Below are positions 8,071 to 15,980 of a stretch of 37,012 nucleotides of DNA, in pieces. The notes under the pieces were generated by a model. It worked only from the letters and a program-made list of their open reading frames with translations. It was not told the origin of the DNA and did not search any database. How positions within the stretch are numbered: the first letter of the stretch is position 1; every line of letters starts with the position of its first letter. The DNA comes from an uncultured beta proteobacterium (GTDB taxonomy: Bacteria > Pseudomonadota > Gammaproteobacteria > Burkholderiales > SG8-39). Position numbers and translations under genes: made by a program. The stretch covers positions 73,587 to 110,598 of the forward strand of contig CADEDU010000006.1 of assembly GCA_902826155.1 (NCBI GenBank). Direction: 5' to 3'.

Positions 8071-8583
8071 ATGTCGGACTCAAACGTTCCGGCGCGCGCG
8101 CGCGGGCGGATCGATCGCCTGCTGTTCGGCGTCGGCGCGCTCGGCCTGATGCTCACCACCGTGGTGATGATGTACGTCGTGGTGATGCGCTACGCGTTCA
8201 ACAAGCCGCCGATCTGGTCGGAAGAGGTGCCCAAGACCCTGTTCGTCTGGCTGACGTTCCTGTGCGGCGGACTGGCCACGAAGTGGGGGCTCAACGTGCG
8301 CGTCTCGTTCGTCGTCGAACGGCTGCGCCCGAGCGTGCGCTACGCCATCGAGGTGGCGATGCACCTGCTGGTGCTGGTGATGCTGATCGTCGTGTGCATC
8401 TACAGCCTGCCGATGGTGCAGCTGCACGCACAGTTTCCGGTGCTCGCCACAGGCTGGCCGCGCTCGGTGCTCTCGCTTGCGATTCCGGTCGGCTGCGCCC
8501 TCATGACCTGGTTCCAGTTCGGCCTGCTGCGTCGCGCCTTGCGCATGTATCTCGACGCGCGTGAGACGGCGGCAAGCGGTTGA
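8071..8583 (+). CDS. TRAP transporter small permease (DctQ type)
   Basis: Small membrane subunit of a tripartite ATP-independent periplasmic transporter, which uses an ion gradient to import an organic acid. 170 residues with four hydrophobic segments (about 20-45, 57-75, 92-115, 130-155), as usual for DctQ. The family signature around the second helix is seen (PPIWSEEVPKTLFVWLTFLCGG). The ATG at 8071 follows a strong GAGGAGGA at 8061-8068. The large permease starts 87 nt downstream after an 18-bp tandem repeat, so the pair should be cotranscribed from the TATAAT at 7928. Confidence 0.92.
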   Translation: MSDSNVPARARGRIDRLLFGVGALGLMLTTVVMMYVVVMRYAFNKPPIWSEEVPKTLFVWLTFLCGGLATKWGLNVRVSFVVERLRPSVRYAIEVAMHLLVLVMLIVVCIYSLPMVQLHAQFPVLATGWPRSVLSLAIPVGCALMTWFQFGLLRRALRMYLDARETAASG

Positions 8584-8604
8584 AACGCAGCGCGCTCCAC
8601 ACAT

Positions 8605-8658
8605 CCCAAACGCGCAAGACTTCCAACACGCGCAACCCCTCCAACACGCGCAACCCCT
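8605..8658. repeat. 18-bp tandem repeat between the two TRAP permease genes
   Basis: CCAACACGCGCAACCCCT is present twice without a mismatch at 8623-8640 and 8641-8658. A degenerate third copy (CCCAAACGCGCAAGACTT) precedes them at 8605-8622. The array fills most of the gap between the two permease genes and ends just before the AGGGA-like site of the large permease. Confidence 0.88.
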
Positions 8659-8670
8659 CCAGGGACAATC

Positions 8671-9966
8671 GTGCTGCTCGCGACCATGATCGTGGTGTTG
8701 TTCGTGCTCACGTTTCTGGGCATGGAGATCGCGTGGGCGATCGGCGTGTCGGCGATGGTGTACATCGTGCTCTCCGGACTGGCAGGGGCGCCCGAGACGC
8801 TGGCCGATCTCCCGCAGACGTTCCTCGAAGGCGTCGCCAATCCCGCGCTGCTCGCCGTGCCGTTGTTCATCTTCGCCGGCGAGCTGATGACCGTGTCGGG
8901 CCTGACGCATCGCATGGTTCGACTGGCGAGCGCGCTGGTCGGACATTTTCATGGCGGGCTGGCCAACGTCGGTGTCACCGCGAATCTCATCATGTCGGGT
9001 GCCTCGGGTTCGGCAATGGCCGATGCGGCGGCGACCGGTTCGGTGCTCGTGCCCGAGATGACCAAACGCGGCTATCCACCGACCTTCTCGTGCGCGGTCA
9101 TCGCCTCGGCCTCGACGGTGGGGCCGATCATTCCGCCCTCGATCCCCTTCGTGCTGCTCGCGGCGATCGCCGATCTGTCGGTGGGCAAGCTGTTCCTGGC
9201 GGGGGTCACGCCTGGCCTGATCATGTTCATCGCCATGTTCGGGCTCACCTACTGGATCTGCCGCAAGCGCGGCTTTCCGCGCGAGCCCCGTGGCAGCTGG
9301 GGCGATCGCATGCGGGCGATCGGCGAAGGATTGCTGCCGGCGCTCGCACCGGTGTTCGTGATCGGCAGCATGGTGATCGGCGCCACGACCGCGACCGAGG
9401 CCGCCGCCGCCGCGGTGATCTACGTATTGGTGGTGGCGGCGCTGGTGTACCGCAGCATCACCTGGCAGGCGTTGTACGAATGCGCCGGCAACGCGATGCT
9501 GCTCTCGGCGGTGGTGATGCTCACGGTGGCGACCTCGCAGACGTTCTCGGATTTCGCGGTTAAAGCGCAGTTGGGCGAACTGCTTGCGGCGTGGATCACC
9601 GCGATCTCGGTGGATGTCTACGTCGTGCTGCTGCTCATGAACATCGTGCTGATCGTGCTGGGCTGCTTCATGGAGCCGCTGCCGATCATGCTGGTGCTTG
9701 CGCCGATCCTGTTTCCGATGCTCGGCAAGATGGGCGTGGACGGCATCCACCTCGGACTGGTGATGGTGCTCAACCTCATGATCGGCATGATCACGCCACC
9801 GATCGGGTTGAATCTGTTCGTCATGTCCACCATCGGCCGGGTGGAGATCATGGCGATCTTCAAAGACGCCGTGCCCTACGTTATCGTGCTGTGCGTGGTG
9901 CTGATGTTGTGCACGTATGTGCCTTCGCTCAGCTTGTGGTTGCCGAATCTGCTGATCGCCAAGTGA
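8671..9966 (+). CDS. TRAP transporter large permease (DctM type)
   Basis: Ion-coupled translocation subunit of the TRAP system. At 431 residues with about 12 hydrophobic segments it matches DctM in length and layout. Typical segments include NPALLAVPLFIFAGELM near 65, the first-half loop MSGASGSAMADAAATGSVLVPEM near 110 with STVGPIIPPSIPFVL near 150, and the C-terminal LMIGMITPPIGLNLFVM near 375. The GTG start at 8671 follows AGGGA at 8661; an ATG five codons in (8686) is the alternative. It lies between the small permease and the binding protein, forming a complete Q-M-P set. Confidence 0.94.
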   Translation: MLLATMIVVLFVLTFLGMEIAWAIGVSAMVYIVLSGLAGAPETLADLPQTFLEGVANPALLAVPLFIFAGELMTVSGLTHRMVRLASALVGHFHGGLANVGVTANLIMSGASGSAMADAAATGSVLVPEMTKRGYPPTFSCAVIASASTVGPIIPPSIPFVLLAAIADLSVGKLFLAGVTPGLIMFIAMFGLTYWICRKRGFPREPRGSWGDRMRAIGEGLLPALAPVFVIGSMVIGATTATEAAAAAVIYVLVVAALVYRSITWQALYECAGNAMLLSAVVMLTVATSQTFSDFAVKAQLGELLAAWITAISVDVYVVLLLMNIVLIVLGCFMEPLPIMLVLAPILFPMLGKMGVDGIHLGLVMVLNLMIGMITPPIGLNLFVMSTIGRVEIMAIFKDAVPYVIVLCVVLMLCTYVPSLSLWLPNLLIAK

Positions 9967-10019
9967 GCTGTCCAGTCAACATCAGCTGTTCAATCAACAT
10001 GAGCCGTTCCATCAACAAG
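9966..10019. repeat. Three degenerate 18-bp tandem copies upstream of the TRAP binding protein
   Basis: Copies at 9966-9983 (AGCTGTCCAGTCAACATC), 9984-10001 (AGCTGTTCAATCAACATG) and 10002-10019 (AGCCGTTCCATCAACAAG). They start at the last base of the large permease stop codon and run into the AGAGGAGAG ribosome binding site of the next gene. The period is the same as in the array between the two permease genes, but the sequence differs. Confidence 0.85.
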
Positions 10020-10033
10020 AGGAGAGACCCATC

Positions 10034-11014
10034 ATGACCATCTCACGCCGCGACTTCCTGCTGTCGGGCTCCGCATTGGGCGCTGCCGCGGCGCTGCCGG
10101 GCACCGCGACGGCGCAAGCCACGACGCTGCGCTACGGCAACGCCGGCAATGCGGCCACCATCTCCAACACTTTCAACGCGAAACTCGCCAAGGCGGTCGA
10201 GGATCGCACCAACGGCCAGCTCAAGACGCAGATCTTCGCCGGCACACTCGGCGGCGAGCAGAAGCTCATCGAAGGAATGGCGCTTGGTTCGCTCGAGCTC
10301 TACAACGGCGCCTACACCGGCACGCGCGAGTTCGACATCTTCTACAGCCCGTACTTTTTTCGCGACGGCACGCACGCCAAGCGCGTGATCAACGGTCCGC
10401 TCGGCCAGAAGGCGAGCGCGGTGCTGGAGAAGAAGTACCAGGCCAAGCTGGTGGGCATCGGGCGGCTCGGCCCATGGGTGCTGGCGACCAAGAAGCCGAT
10501 CAAGTCGATCGACGAGATCAAAGGCATGAAGCTGCGCGCGCCGCAGATCGAGGGGCAGGTCGAGGCGCTCAAGTTTCTCGGCGCCAACCCCACGCCGATC
10601 GCGTTCAACGAGATCTACCTCGCGCTGCAAAGCGGGGCGGTCGATGGCTTCGTGTCGGCGCTCAACCCTTCCGTCGGCGGCAAGTTCTACGAGGTGTGCA
10701 AGTACGTGTGCGCGATCGACTTCGGTCTGGGTCTGGACAAGCAGTGCATCTCGCTGCGTGCCTGGAATCGGCTGAGTCAGGCACACAAGGATCTGTATAT
10801 GAAGACGTTCGACGAGTTGGAGGAGTCCGACTACCACCAGGCCGGCCTGAACGCGGTCAAGGGCGATTTCGACAAGTGGCGCGGCTTCAACGGTGCCGAT
10901 TCGGTGCTGACGCTCGATGCGAAGGCGGTCGCCACACGCATGGAACCCCTCAACCGCAAGCTGGCCGACGATGTGTACGGTGCCGGCTCGTGGGATGCGA
11001 TTCAGAAGGCGTAG
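10034..11014 (+). CDS. TRAP transporter substrate-binding protein (DctP type), Tat-exported
   Basis: Periplasmic receptor that delivers the ligand to the permease pair. 326 residues. The N-terminus has a twin-arginine motif (SRRDFLLSG, residues 4-12) and a hydrophobic stretch ending around TATAQA (residues 25-30), so Tat export is likely. DctP landmarks are GGEQKLIEGMALGSLEL near 75-90, KGMKLRAPQIEGQVEALKFLGANPTPIAFNEIYLALQSGAVDGF at about 165-210, the segment holding the conserved carboxylate-binding Arg of the family (LRAP). The ATG at 10034 follows AGAGGAGAG. The ligand is probably a carboxylate, which is a family-level inference. Two small paralogs of unknown function follow 18 nt later. 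Confidence 0.93.
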   Translation: MTISRRDFLLSGSALGAAAALPGTATAQATTLRYGNAGNAATISNTFNAKLAKAVEDRTNGQLKTQIFAGTLGGEQKLIEGMALGSLELYNGAYTGTREFDIFYSPYFFRDGTHAKRVINGPLGQKASAVLEKKYQAKLVGIGRLGPWVLATKKPIKSIDEIKGMKLRAPQIEGQVEALKFLGANPTPIAFNEIYLALQSGAVDGFVSALNPSVGGKFYEVCKYVCAIDFGLGLDKQCISLRAWNRLSQAHKDLYMKTFDELEESDYHQAGLNAVKGDFDKWRGFNGADSVLTLDAKAVATRMEPLNRKLADDVYGAGSWDAIQKA

Positions 11015-11032
11015 CCGGGATCGGCAGCCATC

Positions 11033-11554
11033 ATGTCTCGCCCTGAGCTCAATCCGCGCGATCCGCTCGCCGACGATCCACTTGCCGACATCGCGCCGCA
11101 GCTGAAGCGCGCACTCGATCTGTCCGATGCCGACTTCGAGCGCATGGACCCCGCGGTGAAGCATCTGCTGAGCGCGCGCCGCCGGCTCGGTCATTCCTGG
11201 CTCGACGACTTCGAGGTGGTGGTCGAGATCGTGGCCAACGACGGTTGCGGCTGCGGTGTGGAGCCGGGCCAGCGCGTCGTGTTCGACATGCGCCACCGGA
11301 TCAAACCGGAGCTGTCCGATGCGCCGCTGTGCATGCACATGCTCGCGCCGGTGCTGGCGATCTTCTACATGACGTTCGATCGCGCCGCCGAAGGACTCAA
11401 TCCGCTGTCGCGGATCTGGCGGTTCTACGACTGCACGCGCACCGCTGAGGACAACGGCAAGACCAAGGCGCGCACGCGGGTGTATCTGCGCACCAGCGAC
11501 ACGCACGAAGTGATCGATGTCAATCCGATGCCGCCGCGCGAGGTGCTGCGATGA
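11033..11554 (+). CDS. Conserved small Cys-containing protein, first of a tandem paralog pair (unknown function)
   Basis: 173 residues, no signal peptide or clear membrane segment. After an acidic N-terminus comes a domain from about residue 57 onward: a strand (FEVVVEIV), Cys72 and Cys74, GQRVVFDMRHRI near 80, Cys100 in a hydrophobic helix (LCMHMLAPVLAIFYM), Cys134 and a final strand (ARTRVYLR). The spacing of Cys-x-Gly-x-Phe, Cys-plus-helix and Cys-plus-strand recalls the uncharacterised TIGR04076-type proteins, an impression from memory. It aligns with the next gene along most of its length. It overlaps that gene by ATGA and follows the TRAP binding protein by 18 nt, so it belongs to the transport operon. 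Confidence 0.8.
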   Translation: MSRPELNPRDPLADDPLADIAPQLKRALDLSDADFERMDPAVKHLLSARRRLGHSWLDDFEVVVEIVANDGCGCGVEPGQRVVFDMRHRIKPELSDAPLCMHMLAPVLAIFYMTFDRAAEGLNPLSRIWRFYDCTRTAEDNGKTKARTRVYLRTSDTHEVIDVNPMPPREVLR

Positions 11555-11955
11555 CGCCGGCTGATCGTTTTCCCCGGCGTCTGCCTGCTGGTCTGAACGA
11601 GCGTCTGAGCGAGTGGATGGATCGCTTCGAGCTGGTGGCAGAGGTGACGCGCGCCGAGCATTGCGCCAACTTCATCAAGGTAGGGCAGTCGTTCGTGTTC
11701 GATCTGCGCGGCCGAATCGTGCCGGCGCGCAGTTCGGCGGCGCTGTGTCTGGGGATCCTGGCTCGCCTGGAGCCAGCGTTGCTCATCGCGCAGGACCGTG
11801 CCCAGTCGGGGCTGCATCCGATCAGCCCGTCGTTCCAGACGTTCGATTGCTTCGACACCGGGCTCGACCACGGCGGCATGGGCAAGGTATGCGTGCGTTT
11901 TCATCTGCGCGATCGGGCGAGTGGTCAGATGGTCGAGGACGCTGCGAAGGCGTAA
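11551..11955 (+). CDS. Conserved small Cys-containing protein, second of the tandem paralog pair (unknown function)
   Basis: 134 residues, shorter at the N-terminus than its neighbour but alike in the core: FELVAEV near 26, Cys38, GQSFVFDLRGRIVP at 45-58, Cys66 (ALCLGILARLEPALLI), DRAQSGLHP, Cys100 (FDCFDTG) and VCVRFHLRD with Cys114. Cys38, Cys66 and Cys100 line up with Cys74, Cys100 and Cys134 of the first copy, so three cysteines are kept, which suggests metal binding or a structural role. The ATG at 11551 overlaps the upstream stop (ATGA), so translation is coupled. A heteromeric pair acting with the TRAP ligand is a reasonable guess, not shown by sequence. Confidence 0.78.
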   Translation: MTPADRFPRRLPAGLNERLSEWMDRFELVAEVTRAEHCANFIKVGQSFVFDLRGRIVPARSSAALCLGILARLEPALLIAQDRAQSGLHPISPSFQTFDCFDTGLDHGGMGKVCVRFHLRDRASGQMVEDAAKA

Positions 11956-12047
11956 TTTGTCCGCTTGATCTACATGGTGTCTTGATCTACTCGAAGACCG
12001 CCGCGCAACCGGACGCTGTGGCGCGCAGTCTCATCCGACGCGCTACC

Positions 12048-13727
12048 TCACTGATCGGTGCGGATCATGTCCGCTGCCTTCTCCGCGATCATCATCGTCG
12101 CCGCATGCGTGTTGGTGCTGGGCAGCGTAGGCATCACCGAGGCGTCGACCACGCGCAGGCCTTCGAAGCCGCGCACGCGCAGGCGCTCGTCGACCACCGA
12201 TTCACTGTCGGCGCCCATGCGGCAGGTGCCTACCGGGTGGAACACACTCTCGGCGGTGGCGCGTATCCAGGCGTCCAGCTCGGCATCGGATTGACGCGCC
12301 GGGCCCGGTGACAGCTCGGCGCCGCGATAGCGATCGAACGGTTGCTGCGCGAACAGCTCGCGCAGCAGGCGCACGCCGCGCCGCATGCGCGGCAGATCGT
12401 CGGCGTCGCTCAGATAGCGCGGATCGATGGCCGGCGCCGCAAGTGGATCGGCGCTCAGCAGCGCGATCGAGCCGACACTACGCGGCCGCATGACGTACAC
12501 GTTGGCGAAGAAGCCGTGGCCGTCGTAGGCAGGGGTCGCGCTGCGCATGCCCGGCAGGCGGATGCTCGCGGTCGACAACGCCGCGCAGAAATGCGATTGG
12601 AGATCGGCGTCGGCGAGTGCGGGTTCCGATTTCAGGTACGCGCCGGCGAGCAGCGGAAAATTGGCCGCCGGCCCGCGCTTGCGAAACGTTTGCGTCGCCA
12701 CCGCGCGCGCGAGCTGCATCGGCCGCAGCACGTCGTGCAGCGTCACCGGCTCGGTGCAGATGTGCTCGACGCGGGCGAGCAGGTGGTCGCGCAGGTTCTG
12801 GCCGACTTCGCGCCGGTTGGCTTGTACCTCGATGCCCAGTTTGCGCAGCGCCTCCGCCGGACCGATCCCTGAATGCATCAGCAGGGCCGGCGAGCCGATC
12901 ACCCCGCTTGCCACGATGATCTCGCGCTCGGCGCGCAGATGGTCGCGTTGACCGTGCCGCACGAATTCGAGCGTGCGCGCGCGGCCGCGCTCGAACAGGA
13001 TTTTGGCCGCGTGTGCCTGCGTGATGACGGTGAGATTGTTCGAGGCGAGCGGCAGGAAGGCGCGCGCGGCCGACCAGCGCTGGCCATCCTTGATCGTGAA
13101 GTCGTAGCGACCGACGCCGAACGGTGCGGCGACGTTGAAATCGGCCGCCTCGGGCAGTCCGAACGATTGGCCGGCGGCAACGAACGTGTCGAACAGCGGG
13201 CTCGTCGGTTCCGGGCGGGAGATTGGCACCGGCCCATCAGACCCGTGCACCGTCGCATCGAGCGCATGTCCCGTCGGCGCGAGGTACGTTTCGGATCGGC
13301 GAAAGTACGGTAGCACCTGCTCGTACGACCACTCCGCTAGGCCCATCGCTGCCCAACCATCGTAGTCGCTCGCCAGACCGCGCACGTAGACCATGCCGTT
13401 GATCGAGGACGAACCGCCGATCACCTTGCCGCGTGGCCAATACAACTCGCGGCCGCCGAGCTGCGACTGCGGGACGGTGTGGTAGCTCCAGTTGCCGCGC
13501 GGCCAGCGCAACAGGCTGCCCGCGGCGAGCGGAATGCGATAGAGCGGGTTGACGTCGCGCCCGCCCGCTTCGATCAGCACGACGCGCACATCACCGCGCT
13601 GCGCGAGCCTGGCGGCCACCACACAACCAGCCGAGCCGGCGCCGACAACGATGTAGTCGAAGGTTTGCGTGATCGCGTTCCGGGCGTTACGAGGGGGCCG
13701 TCTTGCGCAGAGCGGGCGGTAGGCCAT
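12048..13727 (-). CDS. GMC-family FAD-dependent oxidoreductase (choline dehydrogenase-like)
   Basis: Oxidises an alcohol with FAD. The FAD-binding motif is GAGSAGCVVAARL near residue 28; GMC signature 1 is GGSSSINGMVYVRG near 110; signature 2 is GVIGSPALLMHSGIGP near 280. The C-terminal active site has His497 (FHPVGTC) and His541 (NTHAATMM), a His-His pair, whereas the second GMC protein of this window has His-Asn. I chose the ATG at 13727 (559 residues); no ATG, GTG or TTG lies closer to the FAD motif, and no clear ribosome binding site precedes it. The gene converges with the TRAP operon (92 bp away) and diverges from the MipA gene. Substrate unknown. Confidence 0.9.
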   Translation of the reverse strand: MAYRPLCARRPPRNARNAITQTFDYIVVGAGSAGCVVAARLAQRGDVRVVLIEAGGRDVNPLYRIPLAAGSLLRWPRGNWSYHTVPQSQLGGRELYWPRGKVIGGSSSINGMVYVRGLASDYDGWAAMGLAEWSYEQVLPYFRRSETYLAPTGHALDATVHGSDGPVPISRPEPTSPLFDTFVAAGQSFGLPEAADFNVAAPFGVGRYDFTIKDGQRWSAARAFLPLASNNLTVITQAHAAKILFERGRARTLEFVRHGQRDHLRAEREIIVASGVIGSPALLMHSGIGPAEALRKLGIEVQANRREVGQNLRDHLLARVEHICTEPVTLHDVLRPMQLARAVATQTFRKRGPAANFPLLAGAYLKSEPALADADLQSHFCAALSTASIRLPGMRSATPAYDGHGFFANVYVMRPRSVGSIALLSADPLAAPAIDPRYLSDADDLPRMRRGVRLLRELFAQQPFDRYRGAELSPGPARQSDAELDAWIRATAESVFHPVGTCRMGADSESVVDERLRVRGFEGLRVVDASVMPTLPSTNTHAATMMIAEKAADMIRTDQ

Positions 13728-14048
13728 CCGCAGCGGGGCGCAAGTATAAGCAGCGGGCCGCGACGCGACGCCGGATCGTGATGCGTCTGTGTCGGCGACT
13801 GTGCGCTTTTGCCGCGACCGACGGCGCATCGGGCGCGACGAACACCAGACGGCGCGAGGATCGATTCGGTAGCATGCGCCCGGCATGGCAGCCGGTAGCC
13901 GCGTTTGCTGCGCACTTCCGCCAAGGAGGAGTCGATCCTATAGCGGAACAATCGATCCGAGAGCGGGGCACCTTCCCGCAGAGTCGCTCGGTCCGCTATC
14001 CCTTCCGATGGCCCTTCCGGTAGCCCTCACACCTTGCCTTTTCCCATC
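13728..14048. other. Divergent intergenic region between GMC oxidoreductase and MipA
   Basis: 321 bp. Open frames cross it, but none has a ribosome binding site with a start codon or any family similarity. An AAGGAGGAG sequence at 13923-13931 has no start codon at the right distance. A TATAGC at 13939-13944 is a weak -10 candidate toward the MipA gene. The right end carries a 12-bp duplication. Confidence 0.5.
14000..14023. repeat. Degenerate 12-bp tandem duplication upstream of MipA
   Basis: CCCTTCCGATGG (14000-14011) is followed by CCCTTCCGGTAG (14012-14023), 10 of 12 identical, ending 25 nt before the ATG of the outer membrane protein gene. Confidence 0.7.
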
Positions 14049-14882
14049 ATGAACCTGCTCACGCGTGCCGCCGTCGCTACGATCGCCCTGGCCTGCACTC
14101 CACTCGCCTGCGCCCGGGATTTGCCGCAGTGGGAAATCGGCGCGGGCATTGCACCGATGTATCTGCCCGACTATCGCGGCTCCGACGAGTACCGCGCTTA
14201 TCTGCTGCCGCTGCCGTACATCATCTATCGCGGCGAGAAATTCCAGGTCGATCGGCGCGGCGCCACCGGCGTGTTGTTCGATACCGACCGCGTCGAGCTC
14301 GACGTCTCGGTCAACGCGTCCAACCCCGCTAGGAGCAGCAAGAACGTGGCGCGGTCAGGGATGCCCGATCTCGATCCTGCGCTCGAACTCGGGCCGCGGC
14401 TTCGATTCACGCTGCTGCAGAACGCCACGCGCAACAATCGCCTGACGCTCGAGTTGCCGGTGCGCTCGGTAGTAGCGCTCGATCTGCCGCGGCTGCACGG
14501 CGTAGGCTGGGTGGTCAATCCGTTGATCAATCTCGATCTGCGCGATCTGAACGGCACCGGCTGGAATCTCGGGATGCAGACCGGTCCGCTGTTCGCCGAT
14601 CGCCGCTATCACAGCTACTACTACGGCGTCGATCCGCAATACGCGCGGCCCGATCGTCCGGCCTACGCAGCGCGCGGCGGCTACAGCGGCACGCACTTCA
14701 CCATCGGCGCCTCGAAGCGATTCAACAAAATCTGGTTCGGCGCGTTCGTGCGCGCCTATTCGCTGCATGGTGCAGTGTTCGAGGACAGCCCGCTGGTCAA
14801 GTCGCGCACCGCGGTCTTCACCGGGCTGGGCGTGGCCTACGTTTTCTACGAATCCGACAAACGGGTGCAGGCCGCGGAGTAA
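14049..14882 (+). CDS. MipA/OmpV-family outer membrane protein
   Basis: Predicted outer membrane beta-barrel; MipA homologues scaffold murein enzymes, while OmpV-like ones act as porins or adhesins, so the role here is open. 277 residues from the ATG at 14049, giving a clear Sec signal peptide (residues 1-22, ending ACA before RDLPQW). An in-frame TTG five codons upstream (14034) is possible. Family landmarks are GAGIAPMYLPDYRGSDEYR near 32-50, LPLPYIIYRGEKFQVDRRG near 55-75, and the repeating aromatic, alternating strands to the end (GLGVAYVFYESDK). No good ribosome binding site is seen. It is a single gene, divergent from the GMC oxidoreductase and upstream of the polyene cluster. Confidence 0.87.
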   Translation: MNLLTRAAVATIALACTPLACARDLPQWEIGAGIAPMYLPDYRGSDEYRAYLLPLPYIIYRGEKFQVDRRGATGVLFDTDRVELDVSVNASNPARSSKNVARSGMPDLDPALELGPRLRFTLLQNATRNNRLTLELPVRSVVALDLPRLHGVGWVVNPLINLDLRDLNGTGWNLGMQTGPLFADRRYHSYYYGVDPQYARPDRPAYAARGGYSGTHFTIGASKRFNKIWFGAFVRAYSLHGAVFEDSPLVKSRTAVFTGLGVAYVFYESDKRVQAAE

Positions 14883-15030
14883 CCCGTCGGTCTGTGGGCG
14901 CCGCGGTGGGCCGGCTCGGGGCCCGGCAGCTCGACGAACGGCTGGTCGCGACGTTCGAAGCCGGACTCGGCGCAGCAAGAATCCCCGCGGCTTGGTGGGC
15001 AATGGCGGCCGGGAGGCGGAGGGCGCGCGC

Positions 15031-15036
15031 TATACT
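15031..15036 (+). promoter_or_regulatory. Candidate -10 element (TATACT) of the polyene cluster
   Basis: TATACT is a 5/6 match to the -10 consensus, 150 nt upstream of the first cluster gene. No recognisable -35 is present 17 nt upstream, which would fit an activator-dependent promoter. Confidence 0.45.
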
Positions 15037-15040
15037 CCAA

Positions 15041-15054
15041 CGCACTGCAGTGCG
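15041..15054. promoter_or_regulatory. 14-bp perfect palindrome at the likely transcription start (putative operator)
   Basis: CGCACTG and CAGTGCG are exact reverse complements without a spacer. The palindrome begins 5 nt after the TATACT box, so it would cover the transcription start. That position is typical for a repressor operator, which is inference; no regulator gene lies nearby. Confidence 0.5.
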
Positions 15055-15185
15055 AGTCACCCGATGCGGTTCCTGCGCGTTCTAGCTGATCAGTCCGGGG
15101 TTGCGTCAGGCTTGCGCACCGAGTGTGAAGTCACGTACTGCCTTGCGACGCCACGCAGTGTCTTTTGAGATCGCCGGCCCGTTCA

Positions 15186-15974
15186 ATGCCCATCCTCACC
15201 GATCATTCCCCCGACGAGATGGATGCTTCGTGGCGCCGGGTCGCGGCGGATGGCGCGATTTTCGCCATGGCGATCGGCGCCTTGACCGTGTTCGGACTGG
15301 TCAACACGTTTGCGCTCCTGCCGGCGCGCCTGCTCGTGCCGCGCGCGCCGCGTGCGCGCTGGGCCCAGCGGTTTATGAACGCGTTCTTCCGACGCTACTT
15401 CGACGCGATCAACGCAAGTGGGCGTGCCACGTTCGATCTGACCGCGATCGACGCGTTGCGCGACGAGCCGCCGATGGTGATCGTGGCCAACCACCCCGCG
15501 CTGCTCGACGCGATGATGTTCGCGGCGCGCCTGCCGCGCATGGTGTGCATCATGAAGGCCGACGTGCGCTTGAACCCGGTGTTCGGCGGTGCGGCGGCGC
15601 TGAGCGGCTACTGGCGCGCCGACCGGCCGCTCGAGATGCTGCACGCGATGAACGATGCGCTTGCCAACGGGCAGCACGTGCTGATCTTCCCCGAAAGCAC
15701 CCGTACCACGCATTTCCCGATCAATCCGTTCAAGGGCAATTTCGCGCTGATCGCCAAGCGTGCGCGCGTACCGGTGCAAACCGTGTTCATCGACACCGAC
15801 ACGCCGTTCCTCGGCCGCGGTTGGTCGCTGCTGCGCAAGCCCCCATGCCCGTTCCGCTTCACGCTGCGGGTGGGCCGCCGGTTCGACCCTGATGCGAACC
15901 CGAAGCGTTTGCTCGGCGAAGTCGAAGCCTATTTCCGCAGTGAGCTTGGTGCGAGCCGCGCGCCGCGGTTGTGA
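15186..15974 (+). CDS. Lysophospholipid-type acyltransferase (PlsC-like) of the aryl polyene cluster
   Basis: Membrane-associated acyltransferase of the PlsC family, likely used to build the lipid part that carries the polyene. 262 residues from the ATG at 15186 (an in-frame TTG at 15165 is the alternative). The catalytic H-x4-D motif is seen as NHPALLD (Asn102, His103, Asp108) and the acceptor-site motif as FPESTR at 168-173. A hydrophobic segment near 24-50 could anchor it. It is the first gene of the cluster; the glycosyltransferase begins 6 nt after its stop. Related acyltransferases are regular members of aryl polyene clusters. The exact acceptor is unknown. Confidence 0.88.
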   Translation: MPILTDHSPDEMDASWRRVAADGAIFAMAIGALTVFGLVNTFALLPARLLVPRAPRARWAQRFMNAFFRRYFDAINASGRATFDLTAIDALRDEPPMVIVANHPALLDAMMFAARLPRMVCIMKADVRLNPVFGGAAALSGYWRADRPLEMLHAMNDALANGQHVLIFPESTRTTHFPINPFKGNFALIAKRARVPVQTVFIDTDTPFLGRGWSLLRKPPCPFRFTLRVGRRFDPDANPKRLLGEVEAYFRSELGASRAPRL

Positions 15975-15980
15975 GGAATC

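Larger units (their letters stand above)
14883..15185. other. Leader region of the aryl-polyene-like cluster
   Basis: 303 bp between the MipA stop and the first cluster gene with no supported gene. It holds a TATACT box (15031-15036), a 14-bp perfect palindrome directly after it (15041-15054) and about 130 nt of untranslated leader. No obvious terminator for the MipA gene is seen; an imperfect GC-rich inverted repeat near 14918-14930 lacks a T-tract. Confidence 0.6.

Noticed and set aside
8605..8658. CRISPR-like array
   Set aside because: Units are 18 bp, directly adjacent without spacers and only two to three copies; no cas genes are present.
8080..9750. A 556-codon open frame on the minus strand opposite the TRAP permease genes
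   Set aside because: Its product is a His/Arg/Gln-rich low-complexity sequence, as expected from the antisense of GC-rich membrane-protein codons, while the plus strand encodes clear DctQ and DctM.
12048..13886. Longer N-terminus for the first GMC oxidoreductase
   Set aside because: The additional 53 residues are Arg/Ser-rich and unlike GMC N-termini; the ATG at 13727 already gives an N-terminus longer than usual.
13703..14023. A possible 106-codon gene in the GMC-MipA intergenic region
   Set aside because: It overlaps the GMC start, has no ribosome binding site with a start codon and has an Arg-rich featureless product.
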